In this document: piece by piece, positions 36,030 through 50,800 of the stretch | How positions within the stretch are numbered: position 1 is the stretch's first letter | Layout of the letters: every line of letters begins with the position of its first letter | Assembly: GCA_902702965.1 (NCBI GenBank) | Contig: CACRXP010000394.1 | Coordinates: forward strand, 304,309-368,308 | Length of the DNA stretch: 64,000 nucleotides | Direction: 5' to 3' | Source of the DNA: Spirometra erinaceieuropaei | Lineage: Eukaryota; Platyhelminthes; Cestoda; Diphyllobothriidea; Diphyllobothriidae | Notes under the pieces: model-generated | What the model was told of the DNA's origin: nothing | Seen by the model: the letters and a program-made list of their open reading frames with translations, nothing else | The model's database searches: none | Position numbers and translations under genes: made by a program

Positions 36030-36600
36030 TATTGTTGTTTCCCGACGACGTTCACCGTGTGACTCACAGCAGGCAGGCGACTTGCGCGCAAATTAGTTTA
36101 TAGTGATAGCATACCTGCGCTGGATTTACTGCATTAAGGTGTCAAGACAGAATGAAGAAGACCGTAGGCGGGAGGAGCTGGCAAGCGCGGCGAAAACTGG
36201 CACCTAGGTGTGCCATCACACCCCCTTGTCCGCACACAAAGGATTAGGATTTCCCGACACAAGAACACGGGTCGGCCAGGATCCCAACTGAGTGAGAGTT
36301 CCATAAAAGCCACATTAAGAGGCAGCCTAACTCTCCCTCCTGAGAAGAGGTCTGGGCCATCGTGTCGATTGACAGCCTTCCGGACCACAACTCGCGCCCT
36401 GATAGAGTCGAGTGCGTCAGGTTGTTTATAGTGAGGAATATACGCTGAAGGAGTCGACCTCACTTTTTCTCCTTCCGAATGCCAGTCCACTGTATGAGCC
36501 GGATAACCAACTGATGCTGAGATTTGGCTCAGTGGCTGACAGTTAAAAGCAACCTGTCTAGGCGTACCATACACACGATCGGGTCCCCCACACAACATAC
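36030..36600 (-). mobile_element. Truncated zinc-finger LINE 3' UTR copy, minus
   Basis: The reverse complement carries the family blocks in order: ctcactataaacaacctgacgcac, the middle block, and at the left edge the reversed terminus block (gacgttcaccgtgtg). It faces a plus-strand copy at 36780-37640. Confidence 0.6.
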
Positions 36601-36779
36601 AAGGACCCCACGAGGAGGGTGCGGGCTGTTCGGATCTTACGTATGTTGGAGTGCCGCGGAGGTCATATGGGGGAGGAGCCGAAGAGTTCGATTCCCAATT
36701 GCGTCAGAGGTGTCCGCTGAGTGCTTCTGATGAACGATAGGGGACGGGTTCCTGTGTTGCGTATGTACTGGTGAGGAGA

Positions 36780-37640
36780 TATGTGGTGGTGTGTGTGTTT
36801 GCGTGGAGTGGCGGACTAAGCCAGGCTGAAGCGGCTCCTTCCAAACGTGACCTACGGCACTCTCACGCATGTGAGATGTGCGCCGCCCAGGTCCCGTTGT
36901 GTGAAATCCAGGTGCTTGTGTTTGGGGGGCCAGGTCGTGCATGTGGCGCCCACAGACAAGGTCACTGGACCATGTCAGCCAGCGCGCCCATTACCCCCTC
37001 CAGTCAACTGACCGGCTCGGACAGGGGCTGGAACCTAGGAATGGGGAGGGAGAGTGAGGTCGACGAGTCGGCACATTTTCCTCACTATAAACAAACTGAC
37101 TCACTTGAAGTTATTACGGTACGCTAAATGTCGTGGCTTGGAAGGTAGCAAACTGACGGGATAACTTGGACCTCGCATTCAGCCCATTTTTGTGTGTTTT
37201 TTGTGGAGTGGCCGGTTGGTGGTCTAAGAGATAGGCTGCAATGGCTCCTTCTTAATGTGGCCTTTATGGCACTCACACTCCGTGGGATCCGAGTCAAGCG
37301 CGACGGCACGCCTAGGTGCGGCCTCGGCCGTGCAAGTCTCCATTCTTTTGCCGTTGTCGGTTAAAATCCTGGTGAAGTGTGTGTTGTGGACCAGGGGGGT
37401 GCGGTGGCACGCCTAGTTGCGGGTCCGGCCGTGCAATCTACCTGTCCCTCCCCCGCATTTGGCCTTCTTTACTCAGTCTTGACACTGGGTCCAGGTGGGG
37501 AGTGGGGAAGGGAGAGTGCGATAGATGCGGCCCAGGTCTACTACCACCATAAACTAATTCACGCGAAAGTCACCGTGTCCGCTGCACCTCGCTGTGGAAC
37601 ACACGATGGACGTCGTCGAACTCGACGGTCGAACTGTGAT
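36780..37640 (+). mobile_element. Truncated zinc-finger LINE 3' UTR copy, plus
   Basis: Follows 1820-2625 block by block: gtggagtggcggact, ggcactctcacgca, cccgttgtgtgaaatcc, gaccggctcggacag, cattttcctcactataaac, gtggcttggaaggt, then the terminal section ending in cggtcgaactgt. No zinc-finger coding part is retained. Confidence 0.7.
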
Positions 37641-37644
37641 GCAT

Positions 37645-38828
37645 TGATGATGGAGTTTGACCGGCGGTGTATTAACGTAGACTTCCATGGATGTGTGGCC
37701 TATAAAGGCGGCTGGAAACGCGTTGGATTAGATGACAGCACGCTATCACCTGAGCCGGTTATGTGAAGATCCCAGGCGTCAGAACTGTACCGTACACACC
37801 TTCGTTTGCATGCTTGCTACCTCTGCGGTTTCCAGTGTCCAATATCTATCCTAATCTACTCTTTTTTCCGGTCGTCTATGGTAATGGATTGACGTTCCGG
37901 GTTTAAAACCTATGAATAAGGTATTCAAGTTACTCAGTGGCCTGAATTGCCATATAGTCTTGGTGCCTGTCCTCAGGCCCCTAAGGCCATCGATGAAGAG
38001 ACAAACCAATTAGATCGGGGACTGGAATCAACATACTGGACTCCTATTCGAGCATCAGCCAATCCAGGTCGGGGAGACGCAAAACTTGAGTTAGGGCAAG
38101 TTACGTCGGGTCGAACAGAGGTCCAGCATCTCGAGCAGCAAGTAGCGGATTCATTCTCCATTGGTCTAGTGAAATGCACGAATCCGCACCACCCGGTAAC
38201 GTCATGATATGCAAATTCTCAGGGAAACACGCCTTTTGGTTATAATGAGAAATCGAAAACACAATGCTGTTAATAGGGAAAATGTTGGAGGGAACTCGAC
38301 AGTAACTTCAGAGTATTCTTGCAGACGAAGCAAAATACCCTCACGCCAAACTTCCACGGTGGAAATGAAGTTTCGCCTTCAACGCAGGATCAGTGTACGC
38401 GTCTGAGGCCAATGGCGTTAGCCGGTGTATTCGACAGATAGGTCTCGAGGGCGGCTTGGAAAATTACATAAGAGATGTCCGAGGTCTGTGGTGCTGTCGA
38501 ATTGTCTTCAGGCGCTTACGTAAATTTGTCTACTCGAAGTAATTTCCGAATGTCTAGTCTTGCAGTAAGTCTAAACTGGCGTATAAGATCGGGTCGAGTT
38601 CACCGAACGACGGTTCTACTTGCTAGGGCGCCCTTAAGCGTAGTGGGGATTAGTAGAGGTGACCGCGGGCAAATCTGCATTATGGACTCAAGCAAAACAG
38701 AGCCAAAACATATTTAACGTGGATAAAGGACGTTTTGATAAGTTTCAAGTTTTAGACAAAGGGAGGGCAGGGTATCATTTTGAGTCTGTTGTTTACATAA
38801 AAAGTCGCAAGTCACAGCTGAAGGCGCT
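37645..38828. other. Spacer at the CTR9 3' end, nothing recognised
   Basis: Probably includes the CTR9 3' UTR (read leftward from 38828). No supported gene or repeat. Confidence 0.4.
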
Positions 38829-41800
38829 CTAAAAACCAACATCCGAGTCAGAGGAAGATTGCGGAAGGCGTAACCGCGTCTGTTGAACCTGCTCTTGCTC
38901 GTCCTCCTCCTCCTCGTCCTCCACGGCCCGTACCGAATGCTGTCGCCGGCCGCCATCACTCTCGTCCTCATCATCGCTGCTGGCTAGCAAACGAGCTCTC
39001 TTGTTAGCCCCCTGAGTGTCCGAGTCCTCGTCCTCATTGTCGTCGTTTTCTACCTCCGGCGAAATCTTTCGACGTTGTGTTGTGTGCTCCTTCTCTTTAC
39101 CACTCTCTTCTTCTTCTTCTTCTTCTTCTTCTTCTTCTTCCTGGTCACTAAAGTTCGTACGTTTCTGTAACTTTCGCTTGTGTGCATGGCGACGTGCCAC
39201 CGAGGCTGCTTTCTCCTCCTCCTCTTCGCTCGAGGACTCACTGGGTGCGTTGGCCCGCCGTCTCCTACTCCCACCGCCCCTAGCGGCCTCCCGGTCGTCG
39301 TCGTCACTTGACTCGGGTGTTGCACCGGCATCGTCTTCTGAGCTGTCGAATTCACGTGCGGCGGTTGCTGTGGCGGCGGCCGCAGACTGCGCCTTCCGGA
39401 ACTCCAACATTCGCTGCTGGTGAGCGCTCTCCTCCTCGTCTGAACTACCCGAATCGTCTTCATCTGAGATTATGGCCTTGCTGACCACGCGACCGCGTTG
39501 CTTAGCCGACAGACGATCCTCACGGCTAGCGCGGTGCGACTTGCTGGATTTGGAGCTGCGGCCTTCAGAGCGTCGTGATCGGGAAAGACCGCCTTCAGAT
39601 CGACGACTCTTCTTCTTGCGTGCTGTGTCGGTTGTGCGCTGGTGAGTTTCAGAGCCAGAGGAGTCTCCCGAATCGTCCCCTGATTGCACAAATTCATCGG
39701 TTCTTCGCTTGCCACCGGCTCCGCTCTTACGCCCCTTCTTCTCCTAAAAGTGGACAGATGAAAGCGACCTGTCATGAGCACAGAGGCAACCTTAAATCGT
39801 GCGGCGTTTAAGGTCCATCAGAGGAACAGCTTAAGTTTCTGATAAGATTAGCAAAAAGGTTGAAACGGAAGGGAGTTACGTGGTAAGTGACGTACTACAC
39901 TGAGTTTGACATTTGGAAAAACTTGCCAAGTACGCTTGATATGACTTACGGCAGAAATCGATAATCAAACGGCAGATGTGGAGTGAGAGGGGGGCGCAAG
40001 AATGGAACTCATCGTGTAAGTTGAGTCATCCGAATTAAGGTAATTTGGGAAACGTACTAACAAGTGTGGAAACGGTCTTAATAAAATCCTTTATGCCGTA
40101 TTCGTTCTCCTTTTCAGACAAAGCCCGCAAATCCTGCGGAAGTATATAAGAGCAGTATGAGACACCACGCTTCTGTGTTAGATCTTTAATAAAAAAAAAC
40201 TATGAAAGAAACGCCCATGGTTAATACAAGCGTGAATATATGCAGTTTAAGTCAGACGGATTAGAGTGAAAATTTAGAGTTGGAATAAAAATATAACGTA
40301 GACGCCCTTCTAAGCAGAAAAGCTGACGATCGCGTTGAAAGGAACGTCTGTCGGAAGGAAACTTGACCCGGATAATAGACAAACTCCTGTAGTTTCGTAC
40401 CTCTTCAATATAAACGCGATCTAATCCATTATTTGGCGCAATGGACTAGAAAGATCTGTTCGACAGACAGCATCGACGAGTAGCTTAGAGAGATTCAAGA
40501 CCTGGTTCGCGAGAACGAGTGTCTTGACAAATTTATCACGAAAAATTTAACTTCGGGAAAGGGTTTAGTTGTTTCAATAAGAACCAACGCGTCAGGTTTG
40601 TGTGATCCAAGTGTGATTCCAACAAAAGCAGAAGCCCAAAGCGCAGGATAACATTTCACGGACTTTTTGAGGCTCCTGTGGAAAATACTTGAGTTACGAT
40701 AGAGCGATGCTTTCTCGACACCCCACACTTGATTTATGGGGCGTTGATATGTGGTACTAGATCATGCTGGCCTCCCCCCATTTTGGTTTCGTCCGTGCGA
40801 TGAGTTTCGCATATTGCGACTCCAGATCTCAGAGCGGAGCGTCACGCCCGCCGATTCCGGACAGTATTACTAGGTAGCAGGACTGATTTACAGATGTTTG
40901 TGAGAGGTCTTCAGATCGTTCTTATAAGAATACCTTCGTCCGCCTTGTCTGAGAGTAATCGTGGCGACGTCACTGTAGGAGTTGTGTAGACAGGTGTTCG
41001 CCATTCGTCCGCACGTGGTCGCTCCAATTCAGTTGCACCTGTCCCGGCATGGCACGTAAACCGAGGATGTCGGTTGGTCCCAGGACCTCCCTGTCGAGGA
41101 TCCTGTCTTTTCACTTCATTTTTGGTATCCTGCCGAGGCAACTTAGGTGAAAATGGTTGACTTTCTTTGCTGGACTTTCGTACAAGGTCAATGTCTCTGC
41201 CCCAACCAGAAGCACTGGCAGGATGGCAGCTCGACACACTTGCAGTTTCGTGATCAAGTGTAGGCTGCAGCGATCCCAAACGGAGACCTGCAGCTGGCCG
41301 AAGGACTGGATGATTTTGGGTACCTGGCGAGGTATTTCATCGTCGATTGTGACTATTCTTGAAAATGCCCCTCCACGATACATGAATCTGCCGATAAATG
41401 CGAGACGAGCTCTATTTACGCCCATCCCGGGAGCAATGTACTCATCGGATGGAGCTGGTTGATACATGACCACCATCAGTTATCGTGCACATGAGATGTC
41501 GTATGCTGTGCGGCTTGAGCAACAATAGGGGCTGCGTTGTTGGGTCAGTTCAAACGAGGCCAAATAGGGGCTGAGCACGCACTGAACAGAAGTTTACTAT
41601 CACGTCGCTCACTGCATCTGATTTCACTCGCAGTAGGCTTGACCACGGGCGGAGACAGGAAGAGCGGTGGACCGATTCTGCACTCTTAAAGTATCATGAC
41701 TTATTAATTCGCGGCATAGGTTGGAGAATTGAAAGATAAAGAGACCCATAACGGTTCCTGTTAAATGTTGCCTTAGGATAACTCTGACCTAAGTGGGATC

Positions 41801-44800
41801 GGGGTTAACCAACCCGGTTAGTGTGGAGGGACCAGCATGCGCATGGAATACACACAGGAGACTCAATCGTTGGAACAAGAATTCTATTTGTCTGACGGCA
41901 ACAGATGGTCAGCAGATGCACAGTGAAGCAATACTTGTAGGATTCAGTTGCTGCGCAAACATACCTAAAATGCAGTTAATTACTGACCCCCAAATCAGTC
42001 ACAGATGTTCATACTTAGTGCGATAACGGCATGATTACGCACATCTAGTGTTGCTAATGTCTTGACGGTCACTTAGTCACAAGGCTCACCATAACCGGCC
42101 ACTTGAAGTAATGCTCACGCAGGTGGCTAATTTGCTCTACCGAAGAAATCTCAGAACCGAATAGCTAAGAGGGAGATCCCCATGCCTGCAGATGAACTGC
42201 CGGACGGAGAAGCACGACTATAGCAGCCCGCAGCCCAGGCGGTTGTCACCTCTCTGAGAATTTCGGCATTGTTGAAGTTGAATATGTGACGGGGTTCAGT
42301 CAAATGTGTCGCGACCTGAGAGCTGGCGTTACTGTTGACAGGTGGTTAACCCTTCACGTTCAGGGCAATACTCTCGTCTCCCCGACGTGGTTGCATAGTC
42401 GCTAATAGACCAGGTAAAGGCGTACGTGGCAGCCCCTGGGCANNNNNNNNNNNNNNNNNNNNNNNNNNNNNNNNNNNNNNNNNNNNNNNNNNNNNNNNNN
42501 NNNNNNNNNNNNNNNNNNNNNNNNNNNNNNNNNNNNNNNNNNNNNNNNNNNNNNNNNNNNNNNNNNNNNNNNNNNNNNNNNNNNNNNNNNNNNNNNNNNN
42601 NNNNNNNNNCGGGAACCTCGAACTCCATCCCAAATGGAATACCGAAGGGACCACCGACCTCACAAGATGAGGTTACAATAAAGACCGCATTAAGAAAGTG
42701 TCTAGTCCGCAGGCCCCCGCCGGACCGAGTCATCCCGTCGGTTGAGAAACTTCAAAGCCCTGACTGTCAGCGGGTCTTGTTGGTTTTGAAGCGCTCTCTG
42801 TTGCTTGTGAGGGAGGGTTTGATCTAAGATGGGTCGAGTTCACACTCCCTTATCGCAGTCGAGTCGACTGAGAATGCGACTCGTGCGGTGTGGTCCCTGT
42901 CTAACGCGTACCACACAAGGGCTCAGATCGTGCAGAAATGAGACGTGCTACAAGGGTCACACCAAGGAATAATTACGGCCTGGTTCTCGTTCAAAAGGAG
43001 GACCGAGTTATCCCGTCAGCTGGCAACCTTTTAAGCCACGACTTATGGCGAATTGTGATAGGTTCAAAAGGGTCAGATATATTATTACGATGAGATGTGC
43101 TGATTTACCGAGAGGAACGGTGCTTCGTGATCGGCCTTGCTTCTTTCTCCTCTCCCATGTGCAAATAGCTTGTCCGAGCCTGTAGGTCAGACGATGATGA
43201 GATTGAGCCCAGGGGGCAAAATGCCAACACACCCAGTAGTCCCAGGCTGCCACTCAAGTGCTAACCTGGCGGAGCCATCGCGACACGCTAGTTACCGCGC
43301 CGAAAATCACCCTTCAGTCGGTTGTACTCGGGCGAGTCAATGACACACGAGAGAGGTAACAGGCAGTAGGGTCGATCTGAGACTTATTTTCCTCATTGCA
43401 AGCAAACAACGGGGCTATTAAACCCATGACGTGCTAGCAGCCATGGCTTAGAATATTTCCAACTGTCAAGGTAACTGAGTCCTCCTTTGGAACGAGTCAG
43501 ACTGCAGCGGCCCCCCTTTCAGTTCAGCCTCTATGACACTCTTGTTTATGTGAGAGCTGAGGGCTCCCTCCCCTGCAGTGTGGCTCATGTGGAACAAGCA
43601 CGTACGCGGCACGCGTAGACGGGGCTTGACGTCGTCGGTCACCGCTCCCACGCCCCTATCTCATACTCTCGACCCTGTCTTGCTTTTGGAACACAAGGCA
43701 GGTGCGGCGAAAATCCGCCTCACTGTAAACAAGCTCACACACACAAGTCACCATTAAGTTTTCTTTGGGACCGCAAGGGAGTTCGCAGCTTTCGACGGGC
43801 AAAATATCGTGGTGTTTCGCAACCCATACCAAAGAGCAACACCCAGACTAGGATAATGCGTGGACAGCAAGCTGTCAGACGGGTTGTTTAGTACAATGCC
43901 TCTGCTAAAGCCTGATCGCTGCTGACAAGAAGAGAAGTCATTCTGTTACAAGGCTGCCACCTTTTACTGCCTGTGACTTATATAGAATCAGCTAAGCTAG
44001 ACAAGTAGTATAGTCACAAACGGTCGAGGAGAAAATAAATTAAGACAAGGATATATCAAAAGAAACATTGAACAAAAAGCACTTCCCTACGACCAAACCG
44101 GCATTTTCGGATTAAACCTCAAGGCAAGGGGGTGGAGGCCTAGTGCTGAGAACACATGGAATGCGGCTAACCACCTTTTGCCTAGGAGCTTCAGTTGAGT
44201 CCTGGCATGCGGTTATGTAGCGAGGTGCAATAAAGAGTCGAGAAATGTTACCAACAGTTACACAAGAGTCCAGCCTACCAGAGTGGCCTAATTGCAAACA
44301 CAATGCGGGACGGTAAAGAAGGGTGAAACTTACCACTGCAGCAGGATCAATGATAATTTGTTTAGCCTTCTCAAGGAACTTTCCACGTTCTTCTTCCAGA
44401 CGTTTCTCGCGCTCCAGTCGCAGAGCCTCGACTTTAGCCTGCACCTTTGCCTCGCGCTGTCGCTTAGCTTCACGTTCCTCCTCCTACGCGGCGGCAGAAG
44501 AACACCAAGAAATGCCTTTAACGACGGTCAAGGTGAGTACACGCATAGAAGGGTCCGATTGCATTATAGATGACCCAGTTCGTTATCAAAATTATAGTGG
44601 ATTGAATGACATAAATCAGGTGTTGCTATTTTTGTTTGTTGAATTGATCTGAGGTACAGAAACCCTTTTATAAAAGGAAAACAGGCCAGGTCTAGGCAAA
44701 ATCGGACATGGCCTGACATTCAAGTAATTCCCTTGGCTACTCATTAATAAACATCAAAGACCCCTTGTTTGTGCGTATTGTGCTATAAAATGACATTAAT

Positions 44801-47800
44801 ATAAAGCAAGAAAATTTTAAAATAAATCCCTTCTAGAACCGGAAAATCGGATTTTGCCCCAATTAAAATCCTGTGCGGACTGAAGTACTTTGCGCACCCT
44901 CTCCGTCACCCCCTTCATGAGCTCAGTGTTGTTACACCCGATCCGACGCCGTTATCCATCTGGAGGCGTCGAAAAGGGTGTCAACTAAAAACATGGCTTC
45001 AAACTGTCGGTCGAGACATGAGGTGGTTTGCACACCTTCGGTATTCGGTTTTCTCCGCTGAATAAGAGATCTCCAGATTTGCTGCCGCAGATTGTCACGC
45101 ATGGGGAGTCAAAATCCGCGACATCACCGAAGCCGACAGGAGGAGGCATGATCATAACAGTATCAAGTACAAGTAGCAAAGGCCCTAAGGTTTCCAATTC
45201 CAAAACTTGTCACGACTTATCCATCGTTTGTGCGCAAATGCCAGATTCATGATAAACTAAATTCTCGGTTACGCTATGAGTGTACACTTTGTCTAAGATA
45301 CCCCGCATACAGTCCGCAAGAGGTGTACAGAGGAGGGGGGAGGGAATGAGGAGACATCCTCGCTCCGACCACGTCTGAAGCCTAAATCTTTTCCGCGGTT
45401 TCGCAAAACAGTGCTAAGTACAGAGGCCACACCTCCCTAACGGTTCGACCGACGTCGGTGAGTTCGTGTGGGAAGGACGGTTCGCTCGTAAGAAATGAAC
45501 CAGACGCATTGTATCGCACAGTAGCACTGTACGAATTCAGTCGCTTCGCGCGAGTCCAGTCCCCGTCGTCTCAACTTATGCTTGCCACCGGGGCGGAATG
45601 AAGTCAGAAAGAAAGGGGGAGGCCGGTGCAGTGCAGGTCTCTCCCGCTATAGTCAAAATAGAAGACAAATCACCCCTGCCCTCTAACCTGCCGGGATAGT
45701 CGTGGCCATCGTCGTATTCTATAGATGAAAGACCATATGTTCTGTGTAGGTTAGAAACTTAATTGTGAACAAAGGAGGCAAATATACTGATTTTTCTCTC
45801 AGCCAGCATGGTACCAGGAACGGACTAATTTAGGGAAGTTGGTGAATTGTGCTGCATTGAGCAGGAAGGCGATGAGCTACAGACGGCCGCAGAAGGCACA
45901 TTTGCAGGAAATATCGAGACAGCCACGAGACCGGCGCCAATACCATAATTATCAATTCGAGTTATCTCAATTCTGAGTAGTGTTAAACTCAGTCGGTCCT
46001 CGGACATCGCATTCATGCTATGGCTTGAGCACCCAAAGTTCTTTACCGCCTGAGTAGCCAGGACGACAGTAGCGTCGAAAGACGGGGTATTCCTGAAAGT
46101 TAATGGGCCTGTACACGGGCGGTAAGTAGTCAGACAACCTTTGACTAAATTTTGCTGCAGAATGGGAGGACAACCGATTTGAACAAAAGTGTAGTCGCGG
46201 GCTACGAAGAGGTAATACCTTTAGGCATGACTGAGTACCCATTTGACAAATAGATTACCTTTAAAAAGATCGTAGGCCAGAGGTGGAACGATATCACGAA
46301 TGTTGGCTGCCATCAAATAAGGCTTTACTCATCGTTCAACACAAACCTTAAACCTTAAACTGGTGTACCGGAAAGGTGGATGGGAACTACTAATTTGAAA
46401 TCTAGATACTGCCGAAAACTATCACCCAACAAGTCACTCAAAATAATTGTAGATGAGATACCCACAGCTCGAACGGGTTTTACACGACCGAAGGGCTCTA
46501 TTCTGCGCGAGTTGGTTGAACTTGTCGACGGCCAATGCGACCGGAAGGAGCGTTTTGCTGCCAACAACCACTATCAACAAAACCCAGGACAGGCCATACA
46601 AGGTCGGCCACCCAAATGATGGCCGTGTGAACCCGAATACCGGACAGCACAGTCCTTTTTCAGTGTGAAATCAACTAAACAAAAGCATAAGGTAATTCAA
46701 TATACCGACTACTCTGGTTTCAAATGAACGACAATTTGTCCTGAGAACCTGAGTACAGACACCAGATAAAATAGTACAAGGATAACGCCAAGTTTACTCT
46801 TATCTGAGGTAGGCTGCTTCAGAAAAGTGCTGTATGGATCCGGGGGACGTAAGAGCGATCAGGGTGCTAAGCGTATAGTGACATACAAAACAAACATGCA
46901 GGTTATATTTACACTGAATACGAAGCCCTGAAGTCGGACTCTACAACCAGTGTGAAAAGACATACCTGACGCTGACGAAAGACTCGCTCCTGCTCTTCTC
47001 TTGATTTTGCCCGGTCCAAGTGGTACTTCGCCTGACTCAACAAATCCTGGCAGGCCTTGGCCTCGTCGGCTGCCATGGACTGGTTAACGACTTCGTTCAC
47101 TTTGGAGAGGTGATCAAAAGTGCTATCAAAGAAAAGGGGATAGAGTGATATTCCGACCGCACCACTCTTAGAAGTGCTCCCTCCAGACGCTGCCGAGGGC
47201 TGTAAACTGGAATTAAAATCAACATCTGACTGTCCGGATGAGACTATCTTAGGCCGGGCAACTCAAGGGCAGAAAGCCTAACTCTAGAGGCATGGTATTC
47301 AGACGTCAATTCCGTCAACAGGCATACTGACCTCCCTGCAGGTTATAAAGTCCTGCGCCACTATGTGCAAAAGGACTAGGACAAGACGGTTACATAGGAC
47401 TTAAGAAAACCGAGCAGACACGGCTCGACCACCCTCCATCGGCGTGATGACTCATAACGCACGCAGGTGTCCAACCCGCCAAACATCCACCAAAGTCAAG
47501 GCAACGAAGGTAGAAAAAGTCGATCAGTTCACGGCCACCCAGCCTGGCATGCCATTTATATTTCTGTCCCATTTTTTTCACTGAACACTTTGACAATGGT
47601 GAGTCGAGCAAGCTCTCCGAGGCATCAGCAAGTAAATAAATCTGTTCCAGTGGGCCTTTTACCCTTCCTCTAAAAATCAGCATTAGCAGCGTAAGTAGTG
47701 ACACCGCTGCCGCCATCCCCACCTATCAGCGGCAGCAGCGGCGGTACAACCAGCATCATCCCCCTGACTGTTATTATCACGTCAAAGTCAGGAAGGGTTC

Positions 47801-50800
47801 CATCCACGAGTTCGAAGCTGCAAACCTTGACTTAATTTGGAGAATTGGGCATAGTAACATCAACAAATTGAGGGAGAAGGCATCTGCCCTGAATTTCTCA
47901 GGCGCTTCCTGAGCTTAAAGTATGTTTCCTTTGGCCTGACACGTGTCACTTCCGGTCGCCTACTTCTCCCGGCAAGCCTAATGAAAGCTCCAAAATGTAC
48001 GTGCCCTAAGGTTCAAAACGAGAGATAGGGCAAACCCAGAGAATGCAGAATACGTACAAGACTCTCAGAGGAGGGAAGGGTGTATGTAAAAGAAGAGGGA
48101 GGCAAGAAGATGAAGTGACCCAGTAGCGGTGCGACTTACCAGCGAGCCATATTCAGGTCCGCAATGGCCTCGCAGACAGCGGAGAAACTGCTAGTTTCGT
48201 CACTGAGGACAATGACAGCCATTCGCTTCTGTACGAGGGCCAGGTTGAAAGTTAAAAGTGGATCCCAGGGCTTCACGTGACGGGCCTAAACCAAAGAGAG
48301 TGAGCATAAAACTACAGAATGACGACTGCACAACTTACGTTATACAAGATGAATGCAGGAGTCGACCCTAAACGCGAGCACGTGGAAGAATGTCCGAGTC
48401 TACATACGTCTTTAGATCTAGGAAAGGTGGCCTACACGATCGACCTGTCAGTAACTAGGTGAGACAAATTTTTGTCGAAAATTCTACTCGGGAGTTTATT
48501 TTAACCGATTTTCGAGATTCTGATGCGAATCTGTGTTAGGGGTGGCCAGCGCAGGTGGACTTCCCTAACACGATTATAGAAGGTCACCCAAGTGTACTAA
48601 AAGCGCAAAGTAGTATTTCACTGGGATGGAGAAAAAATGAGTCACCTTATAAAATACCTCCAATAACTTAACTTTTAACTCTCGTAACGGGCAAACATAA
48701 TTGGACAGCCGCGTGGGACTGGAAATACACACGGGAAATACACAAAAGTCAAAACTGTACTATACGTACGCAATTTAGTTTCAGAGTCTAAAAAGTTCTA
48801 CACTGAAAAGCTGAAGTATATATTAGAAAGCATATGATGATCCGAAAGCCTCGCAACTGCGACATGAAGCGGTACATAATTGGCGGAATGTGTCTGAGCC
48901 TTTAACAATATCCACTCATCAAGTTTTCTCGATGCTGCGAGACTGAGTGAGTAAAAGGGGGGGGGGGTGACCAACCTTCAAGAGGACGGCTTTGCATTCT
49001 TTCAGCTGATTTGCCTTGAAGAAGGCCCTGGCCAGGTACTGCAGCAACTCAGTATCGTTTTGTCGCGAAAATTTCCGAATGCAATTCTCGTACTAAAAAA
49101 AAGAAGATAAACGTTCTATTGGTAAGGCAGGAGGATTAAACAGGAACCCAGAATGGACGGAAAACTACCGATGGTGGTTAAGTTGTTCACACAGAATACT
49201 CCGCATTTGACCCGGCAGGTGCAGACGCCAAGAAAAGAGGCTACAGTAGAACACAGCTGCGAATTGCGACATTATGGTCGGCTCGGACGATGCACTGATT
49301 GTGAGAACGAAACCGTTGATCGACCTAATTAATGGTCCAATCAGATATGTGCGTCCTGAGTAAATTAGATAGACTTACAGCGAAATAAAACCCAGGCCTT
49401 CAAAATCCTAATCTGACATTCAGGCACGCATAAGGCGGTAAGTGTGCGTATGCAGAGGATATTTGTTGACGCTTATTCAGAAAATCTCAGCAAAGGCAAA
49501 GCTAAACTTATTTTGAAAGTTAGAAGCAAAGCTTGAGCCTCGCGCTTCCCTGACTGATGTTCATCACGTCGTACCAGGGGCAAAGATGGCTTGCTGGAGT
49601 TGTGGTAGAAAATCCTCAAGTAGGATAAGAAGGCAAGGAAAGGCCACAGTTTGAATCAGGTCAAGTTAAGACAATTCATCGCGACCGGTTTAGGGGGCGG
49701 GAGGGGGCCCCAGCTACCCACGACACAACTTGGGGCGATATGTAGTTTGATAATTAGAATATTTTTCTGTTATAGCAGGCTGTAGAAAAAGAGAATGCCA
49801 CAGTTAGAAGACGTGCGCAACCAAAAGAAAGCAGATTGCCGACTGGGTGTGCGACTTCTCCCATTTCGCACAATCTGTTCCAACAAAGAAAATTTTAGTT
49901 AGTTGAAATAGTGTAAACCACACCGAGATCTGACGTTGACAAACGCAATCTGGATATAAACAGCATCTATTAAGACAGGCCAGGAGTCCCGATGACATTT
50001 TCTGTTATCTTTTCGGGTTAAACAGGCGGACATTAAGTATACGGAAGCTCCTGTTTCCACGGTAGACCTGGGTTGTTTTCAGTCTCCCCAGCAGCAGGAT
50101 AGTCGGAGGGACCAAGACCCCCGAACACAAGTAAACGAGCGGCCTGAAAAATTAAGAAGAATAGTGCAGTTGCTTACCATCTGGATGGCGGCCGTAAACT
50201 GCTTCTGTTCAACATATATGTGTGCGATGTTGATCCAGACGTCGGGGAAGTCTGCGGTTGCTTCGCGGACCTGAGCGAAAACGTCGCGGGCCTCATTGAC
50301 AAAGCCCTTGTGTGCCAGAACACAGCCGATTCCGTGAGCTGCCCAGGTATTACGAGGATCTGCACTAAGCACACCCTTGTAGCAGGAGAGAGCGCGTTCC
50401 TGAAATAGTTGAAAAAGGCAAATTGTAGACAATGTCGGTGCACAGACAGCCCATCACGTGCAGGGTCAGACGCGAAGTTGCAATGTCCGAGGCTGATCCT
50501 TAGGACGATGTCTAAAACCGGCGCGAATTAAGGGAGAATAAGTAAATGTCACAGTGGACGACAGGTCAACAATCAGATCTCTTCGTTTCTTGTCCGAAGT
50601 ACTCACTCATACAAAGAACATAAAAACCCTGAGGATATGCGGCTATAGGTCACTGAGTTCTCCATCCTCTCGATTGGACATGGCACCATTTCATGAGAGG
50701 CACCTGTCAGAAGGGTTTCGTCTTCTAGCGCTTTGCCATACCGCCTTCTTGAACGATAGTCCACTTAATGCCCATTTTGGCTTGAGGCGAAAATACCAGC

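Noticed and set aside
39050..39463. Alternative frames with long Lys or Ser runs
   Set aside because: Shadows of the GAA repeat in the last CTR9 exon; the Glu frame has the splice junction and protein similarity.
42329..42827. Reading frames across the N run
   Set aside because: Artefacts of the assembly gap.
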